Shown one piece after another: positions 15,079 through 24,500 of a DNA stretch of 64,000 bases. The stretch comes from Clostridia bacterium. GTDB taxonomy: Bacteria > Bacillota > Clostridia > UBA1381. The notes under the pieces were generated by a model. The model had not been told where the DNA came from. It was given only the letters and a program-made list of their open reading frames with translations, and did not search any database. The DNA is taken from assembly GCA_017443895.1 (NCBI GenBank), contig JAFSXU010000043.1, positions 24,443 through 88,442 of the forward strand, written 5' to 3'. A program made the translations under genes and the position numbers. Within the stretch, counting starts at the first letter, position 1, and every line of letters starts with the position of its first letter.

Positions 15079-16326
15079 TCACATCACTCCTACAAGCTTG
15101 TTTTTGCGTATATCATCAGAGAACATCGCAAGGCTTGGATAACTTTTAAGCAAATCAATATTAAGGGTATCTATCGGCGTTTTTTGACGAATTAGTGAGG
15201 TATAAATACCTGCACGCTCAACATTGCCGATAATGATATAGCCTTTGAGCAGTCCATCCTTTATAAAAAAGCGTTTTATACCGTTTTTATACTTTTCTTC
15301 GTAGATAGTTGCGCCGTCCTCTTTTGTCGGGTAGCTTCCTGCACTCATTGCGTGGAGCCCGAAAAATCCGATAGAGTTCATAGGTATGGCATTGTCAAAA
15401 ACCTGTTCCTTGCCCGCCATATTAGTACCGGCACAATAGCCCTGCATATACGCATTGGGTAAAATTGCAAGCACTCTCTTGCTGCCTAACGAAATATCAT
15501 TGCCCTCGCTACAGTCACCGGCTGCGTAAATATCCTCTATTGAGGTCTGCATTTTATCGTTTACTATTATACCTCGGTTTACCTCTCCTCCAAGCTCTGA
15601 CATCAGAGCCGTATTTGCCCTGACACCCACCGCAAGCACAAGCACATCAAAATCTACCTGTTGACCGCTGTTCATTTGCGCACAGTTGCCGTCAAATGCT
15701 TTTACGGTATCCCCAAGCATAAAGCTTATGCCATACTCCTCTAACCGCTTTTGCATAAATGCCGCACATTCATTATCCAAAATACTGGACAAAACTCTTG
15801 TTGCAAGATCGCACACCGTAATCTTTGCCACTCTGCCACAAATTCCCTCTGCGCATTTGAGTCCGATAAGTCCCGCACCGACTATAAGCACTCTTGAATT
15901 TTTATCGATAGCCTGCTCCAATGAAAGTGCATCATCAAGCGATATAAAAGTGAATTTGTTCCTGACCGTCTCAAGACCCGAAAACATCGGAACAAACGGC
16001 GATGAGCCTGTGGCTATACATAATGCGTCATAGCTTTTTTGGGTTCCATCATCAAGCATCAATGTTTTGTTATCAGCTTCAATTTTTAATGCTTTCCTTC
16101 CGTACACCACATCACAGTTATTGGCGCTGTAAAAATCCGGTGAACGGTAATTCATTTTATCAAGACTTGTTTTACCTTCAAGGTAGTATGAAATAAGCGG
16201 GCGACAGTAAACAGGATGCTCCTCGGCAGATATTACAGTAATTTTTGTGTCCGTGTCAACGCTCCTTATTCCCTCAATGCAGCCCACCGCTGCGACACCG
16301 TTACCGATTATAACATATCCGCTCAT
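15079..16326 (-). CDS. FAD/NAD(P)-dependent oxidoreductase of the split glutamate synthase
   Basis: This 415-residue flavoprotein has two nucleotide-binding folds: YVIIGNGVAAVGC at the N-terminus for FAD and VLIVGAGLIGLKCAEG near 146 for NAD(P)H. A YAAGDCSEG motif near 268 completes FAD binding. It resembles NADH-rubredoxin/nitrite-reductase-type oxidoreductases. Its place between the GXGXG and ferredoxin genes suggests that it feeds electrons from NAD(P)H to the synthase, the job of the small GOGAT subunit. The gene overlaps the ferredoxin stop by one base. The electron path is inferred. Confidence 0.88.
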   Translation of the reverse strand: MSGYVIIGNGVAAVGCIEGIRSVDTDTKITVISAEEHPVYCRPLISYYLEGKTSLDKMNYRSPDFYSANNCDVVYGRKALKIEADNKTLMLDDGTQKSYDALCIATGSSPFVPMFSGLETVRNKFTFISLDDALSLEQAIDKNSRVLIVGAGLIGLKCAEGICGRVAKITVCDLATRVLSSILDNECAAFMQKRLEEYGISFMLGDTVKAFDGNCAQMNSGQQVDFDVLVLAVGVRANTALMSELGGEVNRGIIVNDKMQTSIEDIYAAGDCSEGNDISLGSKRVLAILPNAYMQGYCAGTNMAGKEQVFDNAIPMNSIGFFGLHAMSAGSYPTKEDGATIYEEKYKNGIKRFFIKDGLLKGYIIIGNVERAGIYTSLIRQKTPIDTLNIDLLKSYPSLAMFSDDIRKNKLVGVM

Positions 16327-16763
16327 TACACATCACACCTTTCTTCATACACCAACGCCCTGTTCGGGCAACCCTTTACACAGGCAGGCTCGCCACAGGA
16401 ATTTTCAAGACACAGCTCGCATTTTTGCACTGCACCTCCATCGCCCTCTGACAATGCACCGTACGGACATACCAAAATGCAGGTAAGACAGCTCACGCAT
16501 TTATCCTTATCAATTTTTATAACCCCGTTCTCTATGCCAAGCGCACCCGATATACAGCTTTTTACGCACAGAGGCTCTTCACAGTGACGGCATGAAACCG
16601 CATATGTGATTTTACCGGTATCCTCAATATGTATTCTGGGATATACTATCTTATCCTTCAACGCTTTTACCATATCCTCCGTGCCCGAATTTGCAAATGC
16701 GCAGTTATATTCACACAAGTGGCAGCCCAAACACCACTTTTCATCAGCGTAAACTCTTTTCAT
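16326..16763 (-). CDS. Multi-cluster 4Fe-4S ferredoxin subunit
   Basis: This 145-residue iron-sulfur protein has four cysteine groups: CLGCHLCEYNC, CRHCEEPLCVKSC, CVSCLTCILVCP and CELCLENSCGEPACVKGCP. The pattern fits the HycB/DMSO-reductase-type electron-transfer subunits, binding up to four clusters. It lies between the oxidoreductase and the synthase genes and probably carries electrons between them. GGAG precedes its ATG by 8 bases. Confidence 0.9.
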   Translation of the reverse strand: MKRVYADEKWCLGCHLCEYNCAFANSGTEDMVKALKDKIVYPRIHIEDTGKITYAVSCRHCEEPLCVKSCISGALGIENGVIKIDKDKCVSCLTCILVCPYGALSEGDGGAVQKCELCLENSCGEPACVKGCPNRALVYEERCDV

Positions 16764-16818
16764 ACATCATTCTCCATTCCGCCACCTTGCGGCAGCATAA
16801 ATATATAGCTTATTTCAC

Positions 16819-18324
16819 TTACTCCCCCGCATGGGAAATCCCCAGAATTTTAAGCTCACGGTCATTTAAGCCGACACCTCTGAGCATCAGTCTGTTACCC
16901 TTTAGCGCTTCAATGGAATTGATACCCATACCGCCCATAAGCTCCTTGATCTCATGCCGCCATGCGTTCATAAGATTTACAAGGCGCTTACTTCCAATTT
17001 CGGGGTTAAGCCGTTTTACAAGGTCGGGACGCTGAGTTGCAATACCCCAGTTACATTTACCGCTCTGGCAGGTACGGCACAGATGACACCCCATGGCAAG
17101 CACTGCCGCTGTAGCTATGTAGCACGCATCCGCACCAAGAGCAATAGCCTTTACAACATCCGAGGCACTGCGTATGGAGCCGCCCACAACCAATGATACA
17201 TTATTTCTTATACCCTCGTCTCTGAGCCTTTGATCAACCGAGGCAAGCGCAAGCTCTATGGGTATTCCCACATTATCCCGTATACGAGTCGGTGCGGCAC
17301 CTGTTCCGCCCCTGAATCCGTCAATGGCGATAATATCCGCTCCGCTTCTTGCAATTCCGCTTGCTATTGCGGCAATGTTATGCACCGCCGCCACCTTTAC
17401 AATAACAGGCTTTTTATATTCTGTAGCCTCCTTTAGCGAAAATACAAGCTGTCTTAAATCCTCGATTGAGTAAATATCGTGGTGCGGTGCAGGAGATATT
17501 GCATCGGAGCCTTCAGGAATCATTCTCGTTCTTGAAACATCGCCGACAATTTTTGTGCCCGGCAGATGTCCGCCAATTCCCGGCTTTGCGCCCTGCCCCA
17601 TTTTTATTTCTATGCCTTTTCCTGCCTTTAAATAGTCCTCATGAACGCCAAACCTGCCCGATGCGACCTGCACAATCGTGTTATCGCCGTAGCAATAAAA
17701 ATCCTCGTGCAAACCGCCCTCGCCTGTGTTATAGAATATTCCAAGCTCTTTAGCAGCCCGTGCTAAGCTCTCATGCGCATTATAGCTTATAGAGCCGTAG
17801 CTCATTGCCGAGAACATAACAGGCATGGAAAGCTCAAGCTGTGGCGATAAATTACACTTTAGCTTGCCGTCTTTGCCACGCTCGATTTTATCGGGCTTTT
17901 TACCTAAGAAAACCCTTGTTTCCATCGGCTCTCTCAACGGGTCAATGGGCGGATTTGTTACCTGGGAGGCATTTATTAAAATCCTGTCCCAATATACGGG
18001 AAGTGGGTTTGGATTTCCCATTGACGAGAGCAGTACACCGCCGCTGTTTGCCTGCTTATATATCTCTTTTATGGTATTGTTTTGCCAGTTTGCGTTTTCG
18101 CGGAGCGTGCAGTCGCTCTTTACAATTTTCAGCGCCCGTGTGGGACACATGGAAACACACCTTTGGCAGTTTACGCATTTTGACTCATCGCTTTTTAAAA
18201 TCTTCAAATCATCATCATAGCTGTGTACCTCGTTTGCACACTGCCTTTGACAAACACGACAGCCGATACAACGGCTCTGATCTCTTATTACCTCAAATTC
18301 GGGGTATATAAATTCTATGCTCAT
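16819..18324 (-). CDS. gltB: Split glutamate synthase, FMN/synthase domain with two 4Fe-4S motifs
   Basis: This 501-residue protein corresponds to the central synthase domain of GOGAT, which reduces 2-oxoglutarate plus ammonia to glutamate on FMN. An N-terminal ferredoxin-like segment has CIGCRVCQRQC and CVNCQRCVSMCP (about 18-60). The barrel follows, with PGIGGHLPG, DGFRGGTGAAP, GGSIRSASDV and the C-terminal CHLCRTCQSGKCNWG cluster. This is the archaeal-type ferredoxin-linked arrangement. It overlaps the amidotransferase stop by 4 bases (ATGA), so the two catalytic halves are probably made in equal amounts. Confidence 0.92.
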   Translation of the reverse strand: MSIEFIYPEFEVIRDQSRCIGCRVCQRQCANEVHSYDDDLKILKSDESKCVNCQRCVSMCPTRALKIVKSDCTLRENANWQNNTIKEIYKQANSGGVLLSSMGNPNPLPVYWDRILINASQVTNPPIDPLREPMETRVFLGKKPDKIERGKDGKLKCNLSPQLELSMPVMFSAMSYGSISYNAHESLARAAKELGIFYNTGEGGLHEDFYCYGDNTIVQVASGRFGVHEDYLKAGKGIEIKMGQGAKPGIGGHLPGTKIVGDVSRTRMIPEGSDAISPAPHHDIYSIEDLRQLVFSLKEATEYKKPVIVKVAAVHNIAAIASGIARSGADIIAIDGFRGGTGAAPTRIRDNVGIPIELALASVDQRLRDEGIRNNVSLVVGGSIRSASDVVKAIALGADACYIATAAVLAMGCHLCRTCQSGKCNWGIATQRPDLVKRLNPEIGSKRLVNLMNAWRHEIKELMGGMGINSIEALKGNRLMLRGVGLNDRELKILGISHAGE

Positions 18325-19418
18325 ATATTGACACCCTCTCTCACCTTAACGATTACCGGCTCACCGCCCGACGGCGCCCATATATTTTTAACATTATTGT
18401 CCATTACTCTTATCGCCGCCTCTTCACTTGCAATGTAAACCATATCGTCATGTTCACCGACAACCATACTGCGAAGCTTTAAGCGGTCATTTAAAGCCAT
18501 AAGTCCGCCCCTGAATCCAAACACTATCGAGAACGGACCTGTAACAAGCAGGTTTGGGAACATTGTTCTTAAATATATGTGCTTTTCCTTATCCTCTGTA
18601 TCGGTTTTATTTTCAATCGTACTCCAGAACGGCGCGGCTATAACACTTGACGCCTCGTTCATGGTAAGCCCCTGCCGTCTTATAAGGTAATCCATAATGT
18701 ATGTAATAACCTCGGTATCTGTCTGCAAGGTGCATTTATAGCCAAACATCTCTATAAACCTGCGGTTTGCATCGTATGATGAAATTTCACCGTTATGCAC
18801 TATTGAATAATCAAGCAATGTAAACGGATGCGCACCGCCCCACCAGCCGGGGGTGTTTGTAGGGTATCTGCCATGCGCCGTCCATGAATACCCCTCGTAT
18901 TCGTCAAGCCTGTAAAATCTGCCGACATCCTCGGGAAACCCCACAGCCTTAAATGTACCCATATTTTTACCGCTTGAGAAAAGATATGCACCGCTTACCT
19001 CAATATTAACACGCATTACCATCCTTGCGACAAATTCGTTCTCGTCAACCTGCGCCGATGAAACCATGGACTTTAGCGGTGCAACAAAATACCGCCATAT
19101 AATAGGCTCATCGGTAATTTCGGGTATCTTCCTTGTCGGAATAATTTCTGACTTTACAATCTCAAAGTACTCCTTTAAAAACACCTCGCAATCCTTTCTT
19201 GACGCGCGGTCCTTAAAGAAAAAATGGAATGCGTATAAATCCCTGTACTCGGGATATATACCGTATGCCGCAAAGCCACCGCCCAAGCCGTTACTTCTAT
19301 CGTGCATGGGCTTCATTGCATTCATTATTTTTTCACCGGTCATGGTTTTTCCGTCCCTTGATATAGCTGCCGCTATCGCACAGCCTGACGGTATTCTTAC
19401 CTGTCCCTCTAACTGCAT
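18321..19418 (-). CDS. Split glutamate synthase, class II glutamine amidotransferase domain
   Basis: This protein hydrolyses glutamine and passes ammonia to the synthase domain. With the ATG at 19418 it has 365 residues and a 12-residue propeptide before Cys13 in IPSGCAIAAA. The Cys would become the N-terminal nucleophile after processing. DRSNGLGGGFAAYGIYP and the WTAHGRYPTN and HNGEIS motifs confirm the class II fold. A longer frame reaches 19487, but it runs through the leader hairpin; GGGTGT before 19418 supports the shorter start. It heads the five-gene unit, downstream of the promoter at 19506-19534. Confidence 0.88.
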   Translation of the reverse strand: MQLEGQVRIPSGCAIAAAISRDGKTMTGEKIMNAMKPMHDRSNGLGGGFAAYGIYPEYRDLYAFHFFFKDRASRKDCEVFLKEYFEIVKSEIIPTRKIPEITDEPIIWRYFVAPLKSMVSSAQVDENEFVARMVMRVNIEVSGAYLFSSGKNMGTFKAVGFPEDVGRFYRLDEYEGYSWTAHGRYPTNTPGWWGGAHPFTLLDYSIVHNGEISSYDANRRFIEMFGYKCTLQTDTEVITYIMDYLIRRQGLTMNEASSVIAAPFWSTIENKTDTEDKEKHIYLRTMFPNLLVTGPFSIVFGFRGGLMALNDRLKLRSMVVGEHDDMVYIASEEAAIRVMDNNVKNIWAPSGGEPVIVKVREGVNI

Positions 19419-19440
19419 AACACTACACCCTTTCATAAAT

Positions 19441-19491
19441 AAAAAAAGATGCCCACTTACCCGAAAGGCTTTCGGATAATTGAACATCTTT
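19441..19491 (-). promoter_or_regulatory. Leader terminator/attenuator of the glutamate synthase operon
   Basis: In the minus-strand leader AAAGATG (complement of 19485-19491) pairs with CATCTTT (complement of 19445-19451), followed by more T. Between them a tight inner hairpin CCGAAA-GCC-TTTCGG forms. It lies between the promoter and the amidotransferase start, so the operon is probably controlled by conditional termination. The ligand or protein is unknown. Confidence 0.6.
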
Positions 19492-19505
19492 GCTCATTTT
19501 TGTTC

Positions 19506-19534
19506 ATTATACACCCACATAATTTATTTGTCAA
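19506..19534 (-). promoter_or_regulatory. Perfect-consensus promoter of the glutamate synthase operon
   Basis: TTGACA (19529-19534) and TATAAT (19506-19511) on the minus strand are separated by exactly 17 bases. The -35 lies only 23 bases from the -35 of the divergent glnN promoter. Confidence 0.88.
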
Positions 19535-19557
19535 CAAAATTTTTTTCAAAAAAGGGG

Positions 19558-19586
19558 TTGACAAATCAAAAAAACAGTTGTATACT
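19558..19586 (+). promoter_or_regulatory. glnN promoter
   Basis: TTGACA (19558-19563) and TATACT (19581-19586) are separated by 17 bases. Transcription should begin near 19593, giving a leader of about 150 nucleotides that contains two further structures. Confidence 0.86.
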
Positions 19587-19595
19587 GCAAAATAT

Positions 19596-19638
19596 GAAGC
19601 AAGGATGTTTTAGAGTTTATCTCGAAAACCCTTGCTTC
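19596..19638 (+). ncRNA. Long hairpin at the 5' end of the glnN leader
   Basis: GAAGCAAGG pairs with CCTTGCTTC. Inside, GTTTT pairs with AAAAC and GAG with CTC around a TTTAT loop, with small bulges. The hairpin begins about 3 bases after the predicted start of transcription. A possible second weak hairpin (about 19640-19675) follows before the terminator. The loop does not match the A1/G4 hexaloop of ANTAR-protein targets, so I do not name the regulator. Confidence 0.6.
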
Positions 19639-19685
19639 TTGATTTTTAGGAAAAATTTTTCTGTAAAATTTAATCACGGACAAAG

Positions 19686-19720
19686 GCGTCTTTAAATGTT
19701 TTTCATTTAAGACGCTTTTT
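19686..19720 (+). terminator. Leader terminator in front of glnN
   Basis: GCGTCTTAAATG-type arms (12 bp, GCGTCTTTAAATG with CATTTAAGACGC) enclose a TTTTT loop and run into five T. It sits 24 bases before the glnN start, so transcription must read through it for expression. This argues for an antitermination switch. Confidence 0.8.
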
Positions 19721-19744
19721 GTTTTTTGAAGGAGATGTTTGTGT

Positions 19745-21832
19745 ATGAAAAATGTAGCAGATTATTTCGGGTGTATGGTTTTTGATGACAGGGTAATGAA
19801 ATCAAGGCTCTCATCAAAGGTATATATGTCCCTAAAGCACACCATTGACGAGGGTGCAAGACTTGACGAAACGGTGGCAAACGCCGTTGCAAATGCTATG
19901 CGGGAGTGGGCAATAGAAAACGGCGCAACTCACTATACGCATTGGTTTCAGCCACTTACAGGCATTACCGCTGAAAAGCACGACAGCTTTATATCACCCT
20001 CTCCCGACGGAAGAGTTATTATGGACTTTTCGGGAAAGGAGCTTATAAAGGGCGAGCCCGACGCGTCAAGCTTTCCATCAGGCGGTTTAAGAGCGACCTT
20101 TGAGGCAAGAGGCTATACCGCATGGGACCCGACCTCATACGCTTTTATAAAAGGGAAAACACTTTGTATTCCTACCGCATTTTGCTCATACGGAGGCGAG
20201 GCGCTGGATAAAAAGACTCCGCTTTTAAGGTCTATGGAGGCGCTAAACAAGCAAGCCTTGCGTATTTTAAAGCTGTTCGGAACGGAGGCTAAATATGTGC
20301 ATACCTCGGTAGGTCCCGAGCAGGAGTATTTCCTTGTTCCCAAGGAGCTTTTTGACAAAAGAAGTGATTTAATATTTACAGGGCGCACACTTTTTGGCAG
20401 AAAACCGCCAAAGGGACAGGAAATGGACGATCACTATTTCGGGGCTATAAAGCCAAGGGTTGAGGCATATATGACGGAGCTTAACGAGGAGCTTTGGAAA
20501 TTAGGCATACTTGCAAAAACACAGCATAACGAGGTTGCGCCTGCACAGCATGAGCTTGCGCCGATTTATACAACAACAAATATCGCAACCGACCATAATC
20601 AGCTTACCATGGAAATAATGCAAAAGGTTGCGCAAAGACACGGACTTTGCTGTTTGCTACACGAAAAGCCGTTTGCAAATGTCAACGGAAGCGGAAAGCA
20701 CAATAACTGGTCCATGTCAACCGACAGTGGTACAAATCTATTATCGCCCGGCGAAACTCCGTATGAAAATGCACAGTTTTTATTATTCCTTTGTGCGGTT
20801 ATAAAAGCGGTTGACGATTATCAGGATTTATTGCGTATCAGTGTTGCAACGGCAGGAAATGACCACAGACTTGGTGCAAATGAGGCTCCGCCTGCGGTTG
20901 TGTCCATTTTCTTGGGCGATGAATTAAACGCAGTTTTAGAGGCTATAGAAAATGATACTCCGTATAAAAACGCAAAGAAAACAAAAATGCAATTAGGCGT
21001 TGATGTTTTGCCTAAGTTTAACCGTGATACCACGGACCGTAACAGGACATCGCCGTTTGCATTTACAGGTAACAAGTTTGAGTTCAGAATGCTTGGCTCG
21101 TCAAACTCTATTGCGTGTGCAAATATTATGCTAAACAGCGCCGTGGCCCAGAGTCTTAAAATATATGCAGACAGACTTGAAACGGCGTCCGATTTTAACA
21201 GCGCACTCCATAAAATGATAAGAAAAACCATAAAGGATCACAAGCGCATTATATTTAACGGAAACGGCTATGATGATAAGTGGATAGAGGAAGCAACAAA
21301 GGTAAGAGGACTTATGAACCTCAGGACAACACCCGATGCAATTCCGCACTTGCTTGATGAGAAGAATGTAAAAATGCTCACAGACCACAAGGTATTCTCA
21401 GAGGCAGAGCTTAAATCACGCTGTGAAATAACTCTTGAAAATTACTGCAAGAGCGTTATTATCGAGGCAAATACCATGCTTGAAATGTCAAGAAAGGAAA
21501 TTCTGCCTGCGGTACTTGAATATGAAGCGTTTATTGTATCGGCAGCAAACAACAAAAAAGCACTCGGTATTGACTGTGATTATGAAACAAAAACCGCAAA
21601 TGAGCTATCACGCTTGGTAAACAGTATTGACAAGAGTGCCAACGAGCTTGATAATGCAATTCAAAATGTATCTGTCGCATCGGATATTATAGACGAGGGG
21701 TATATGATAAGAGATACTCTTCTGCCAAAAATGAGCGATTTGCGAGAGCCATGCGATGAGGCGGAAATGATAACGGCTAAGAAGTTCTGGCCGTTCCCGA
21801 CATACGGCGATTTGCTTTTCGGCGTAAGATAA
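19745..21832 (+). CDS. glnN: Type III glutamine synthetase
   Basis: This 695-residue enzyme joins ammonium to glutamate with ATP. The length and the motifs [39 protein letters not shown] and [12 protein letters not shown] identify the GSIII class, larger than GSI (about 450) and without its adenylylation site. I take the ATG at 19745; a TTG two codons upstream is also in frame, with GAAGGAG ahead of both. It is followed 17 bases later by the ammonium transporter and faces the glutamate synthase operon, so the GS-GOGAT cycle is encoded in one place. Confidence 0.96.
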   Translation: MKNVADYFGCMVFDDRVMKSRLSSKVYMSLKHTIDEGARLDETVANAVANAMREWAIENGATHYTHWFQPLTGITAEKHDSFISPSPDGRVIMDFSGKELIKGEPDASSFPSGGLRATFEARGYTAWDPTSYAFIKGKTLCIPTAFCSYGGEALDKKTPLLRSMEALNKQALRILKLFGTEAKYVHTSVGPEQEYFLVPKELFDKRSDLIFTGRTLFGRKPPKGQEMDDHYFGAIKPRVEAYMTELNEELWKLGILAKTQHNEVAPAQHELAPIYTTTNIATDHNQLTMEIMQKVAQRHGLCCLLHEKPFANVNGSGKHNNWSMSTDSGTNLLSPGETPYENAQFLLFLCAVIKAVDDYQDLLRISVATAGNDHRLGANEAPPAVVSIFLGDELNAVLEAIENDTPYKNAKKTKMQLGVDVLPKFNRDTTDRNRTSPFAFTGNKFEFRMLGSSNSIACANIMLNSAVAQSLKIYADRLETASDFNSALHKMIRKTIKDHKRIIFNGNGYDDKWIEEATKVRGLMNLRTTPDAIPHLLDEKNVKMLTDHKVFSEAELKSRCEITLENYCKSVIIEANTMLEMSRKEILPAVLEYEAFIVSAANNKKALGIDCDYETKTANELSRLVNSIDKSANELDNAIQNVSVASDIIDEGYMIRDTLLPKMSDLREPCDEAEMITAKKFWPFPTYGDLLFGVR

Positions 21833-21848
21833 AAATTATGGAAAGAAG

Positions 21849-23603
21849 ATGATGGAAATGACAATAGATATGGTAAAAGAGGTAGTATCGGGCGAAGTGT
21901 TTAGCGTATGGTTTCTAATCGGTGCGGCACTTGTGTTCTGGATGCAGGCAGGCTTTGCAATGGTTGAGGCAGGCTTTACAAGGGCAAAAAATACGGGAAA
22001 TATCATAATGAAAAACCTTATGGATTTCTGTATCGGAACGGTAATGTTTATCATCATAGGCTTTGGACTGCTTTTGGGCGAGGATTTGGCAGGATTTATA
22101 GGAAAACCGGGCTTTGACCTGTTTACTACATACAAGAGCTTTGATTTTTCAAGCTTTGTATTTAATCTTGTGTTCTGCGCAACAACGGCAACGATTGTAT
22201 CGGGCGCAATGGCGGAGCGTACAAAATTCCTCTCCTATTGCATATATTCAGCTATTATATCCGCTCTTATCTATCCCATTGAAGCGCACTGGATATGGGG
22301 CGGAGGCTGGCTGGCTCAAACAGGCTTTCACGATTTTGCAGGCTCATGCGCAATTCATATGGTGGGCGGAATTTCAGCGCTTATCGGTGCAAAAATTTTA
22401 GGACCCCGTATAGGCAAATTCAAGCGTGATGCAAGCGGTAAGGTTATAAAAGTAAATGCCTTTCCCGGACATAATATTGCACTTGGCGCATTGGGTGTAT
22501 TTATCCTGTGGCTTGGGTGGTACGGATTTAACGGCGCTGCGGCTACATCTGTAGCACAGCTTGGCTCAATATTTTTAACAACCACCGTATCTCCTGCCAT
22601 TGCAACGGTCGTGTGCATGGTATTTACATGGGTAAAATACGGAAAAAGTGATGTTTCAATGTGCTTAAACGCCTCCCTTGCAGGACTTGTTGCAATAACC
22701 GCAGGCTGTGATGTAACCGACGCATTCGGGGCAATAGTTATCGGTGCGGTTTCGGGATTACTCGTGGTGTTTGGAGTATGGCTCTTAGACTACAAACTGC
22801 ATATTGACGATCCTGTGGGTGCGGTTGCCGTTCACTGCCTTAACGGTATATGGGGTACATTGGCGGTAGGTCTTTTTGCAACAAGCTCCGCACCCGAATA
22901 TTCAATTATGAATGTATCGGGGAAAACCCTTACGGGACTTTTTTACGGCGGTGGCTTTGAGCTTATGAAAATACAGCTTACAGGACTTTTTGCAGTGGCG
23001 CTATGGACAGCGGTTACCATAACAGTTGCATTTTTAATCATAAAAGCAACCGTTGGTCTGAGAGCGTCAAGGGAGGACGAAATTATAGGGCTTGATGCGA
23101 CAGAACACGGTTTGCCGTCAGCATATGCAGGCTTTGCAATGCACTCGGATTATACCGATACCGCGCCGACAGTTGTATCGGGAGATGTGCCTGTTGCCGA
23201 GGCGATACCTGTTAAGAAAATTCCGTCATTTGACGATGGAACAGCGCCAAAGCTTACAAAGATAGAAATGGTTATAAAGGAATCGAAATTTGAGCCTTTA
23301 AAGAATGCAATGATGAATATTGGTATAACAGGTATGACAGTTTCGCATGTATTGGGCTGTGGCGTACAGCTGGGCAGACCCGAATTTTACAGAGGTGTTC
23401 AGGTTGAGGCAAACCTTTTGCCTAAGGTTCAGGTTGATATAGTTGTAAGCGCAGTTCCTGTAGGTCTTGTAATAGAAACAGCAAAAAAAGTCCTCTATAC
23501 GGGACATATCGGGGACGGTAAAATATTTGTCTATGATGTGGAAAATGTTATAAAGGTACGCACAGGTGAGGAAGGCTATGACGCCCTGCAAGATGTTGAA
23601 TAA
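21849..23603 (+). CDS. amt: Ammonium transporter fused to a PII (GlnK-like) domain
   Basis: This 584-residue protein starts with about 11 membrane helices of the Amt family (1-420). The pore histidines lie in DFAGSCAIHMVGG and GAVAVHCLNG. After a linker (about 420-470) comes a complete PII domain (about 475-584): KIEMVIKESKFEPLKNAM, T-loop with GRPEFYRGV, LPKVQVDIVVS, then GDGKIFVYDVENVIKVRTGE. Free GlnK plugs Amt when nitrogen is plentiful; the fusion puts the sensor on the channel itself. It is co-directional with glnN (17-base gap) and ends at a strong terminator. Confidence 0.95.
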   Translation: MMEMTIDMVKEVVSGEVFSVWFLIGAALVFWMQAGFAMVEAGFTRAKNTGNIIMKNLMDFCIGTVMFIIIGFGLLLGEDLAGFIGKPGFDLFTTYKSFDFSSFVFNLVFCATTATIVSGAMAERTKFLSYCIYSAIISALIYPIEAHWIWGGGWLAQTGFHDFAGSCAIHMVGGISALIGAKILGPRIGKFKRDASGKVIKVNAFPGHNIALGALGVFILWLGWYGFNGAAATSVAQLGSIFLTTTVSPAIATVVCMVFTWVKYGKSDVSMCLNASLAGLVAITAGCDVTDAFGAIVIGAVSGLLVVFGVWLLDYKLHIDDPVGAVAVHCLNGIWGTLAVGLFATSSAPEYSIMNVSGKTLTGLFYGGGFELMKIQLTGLFAVALWTAVTITVAFLIIKATVGLRASREDEIIGLDATEHGLPSAYAGFAMHSDYTDTAPTVVSGDVPVAEAIPVKKIPSFDDGTAPKLTKIEMVIKESKFEPLKNAMMNIGITGMTVSHVLGCGVQLGRPEFYRGVQVEANLLPKVQVDIVVSAVPVGLVIETAKKVLYTGHIGDGKIFVYDVENVIKVRTGEEGYDALQDVE

Positions 23604-23620
23604 AGGTTAATATGGGCATA

Positions 23621-23659
23621 ATAAAAGAGCTGTTACCTTTTTAAAAACAGCTCTTTTAT
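23621..23659. terminator. Bidirectional terminator between amt and uppP
   Basis: ATAAAAGAGCTGTT pairs perfectly with AACAGCTCTTTTAT around an 11-base loop. T-rich tracts on both strands suit the two convergent genes. Confidence 0.88.
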
Positions 23660-23666
23660 CTTTTGT

Positions 23667-24485
23667 TTATATAATATTTAACAATCCGCATATAATAACA
23701 ATTATTCCAATTACTATACGGTACCAGCCAAAGGCTGTGAAATCGTGTTTCTTTACATAGCTTACCAAGAACTTTATCGCAAGCATTGATACTATATATG
23801 CAACGACCATACCGACCAATAAAACTGCAATATTTGTACCTGTCAGCGCCCCGTCATATGTTACAATCTTTAAAAAGCTTACGCCGAACATTACAGGGAT
23901 TGCCAAAAAGAACGAAAACTCCGCCGCAATCTCCCTCGAACAGCCAAGGATAATCGCGCCTAATATTGTTGCGCCCGACCTTGATGTCCCGGGAACAATC
24001 GAGAGTACCTGGAAAAGTCCGATAAGGATTGCTGTCTTATATGTAAGAGAGTTAATATCCTTTAGCTTATCGCCTTTTATGTATTTCTCAACGACTATGA
24101 ACAGTATACCGTATATAATCAAGGTTGCAGACACAACCCTCCAGTTTTCAAACTGATCCATATAGTCGTTTAAAACTAAGCCTATTACCGCCGCCGGAAG
24201 GCATGCCGCAATAACCTTAAACCACATCTGCCAGGTTTCAAGCTTTTCCTCCGGGCTTTTTGACAGTGCAAACGGGTTTAGCTTTTTAAAATACAGCGTA
24301 ACAACCGCTAAAATTGCTCCGAGCTGGATTACATACAAGTATAAGTCCGACGCCGTAAATGTGTCGCTGTTGTGTATAAACTCGTTTACCAAAATCATAT
24401 GCCCTGTTGAGCTTATCGGCAACCACTCTGTTATGCCCTCAACAATGCCAAGCACTATTGATCTAATAAATTCCAATACTATCAA
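23667..24485 (-). CDS. uppP: Undecaprenyl-diphosphate phosphatase
   Basis: This 272-residue membrane enzyme removes a phosphate from undecaprenyl diphosphate to recycle the carrier lipid for wall synthesis; it can give bacitracin resistance. The motifs [14 protein letters not shown] (near 17) and [10 protein letters not shown] (near 166) hold the catalytic residues. The start is a TTG, 8 bases after AAAGGAG; no suitable ATG exists. It lies 15 bases downstream of the cytidylate-kinase-like gene. Confidence 0.95.
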   Translation of the reverse strand: MIVLEFIRSIVLGIVEGITEWLPISSTGHMILVNEFIHNSDTFTASDLYLYVIQLGAILAVVTLYFKKLNPFALSKSPEEKLETWQMWFKVIAACLPAAVIGLVLNDYMDQFENWRVVSATLIIYGILFIVVEKYIKGDKLKDINSLTYKTAILIGLFQVLSIVPGTSRSGATILGAIILGCSREIAAEFSFFLAIPVMFGVSFLKIVTYDGALTGTNIAVLLVGMVVAYIVSMLAIKFLVSYVKKHDFTAFGWYRIVIGIIVIICGLLNII

Positions 24486-24500
24486 AAATCATACTCCTTT

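Noticed and set aside
19423..19497. A 24-codon leader frame in the glutamate synthase leader
   Set aside because: It begins almost at the predicted transcript start and has no ribosome site; I prefer the hairpin interpretation.
19596..19720. Cyanobacterial-type glutamine riboswitch or ANTAR hexaloop target for glnN
   Set aside because: The sequence lacks the glutamine riboswitch core and the A1/G4 hexaloops; left as an unassigned leader.
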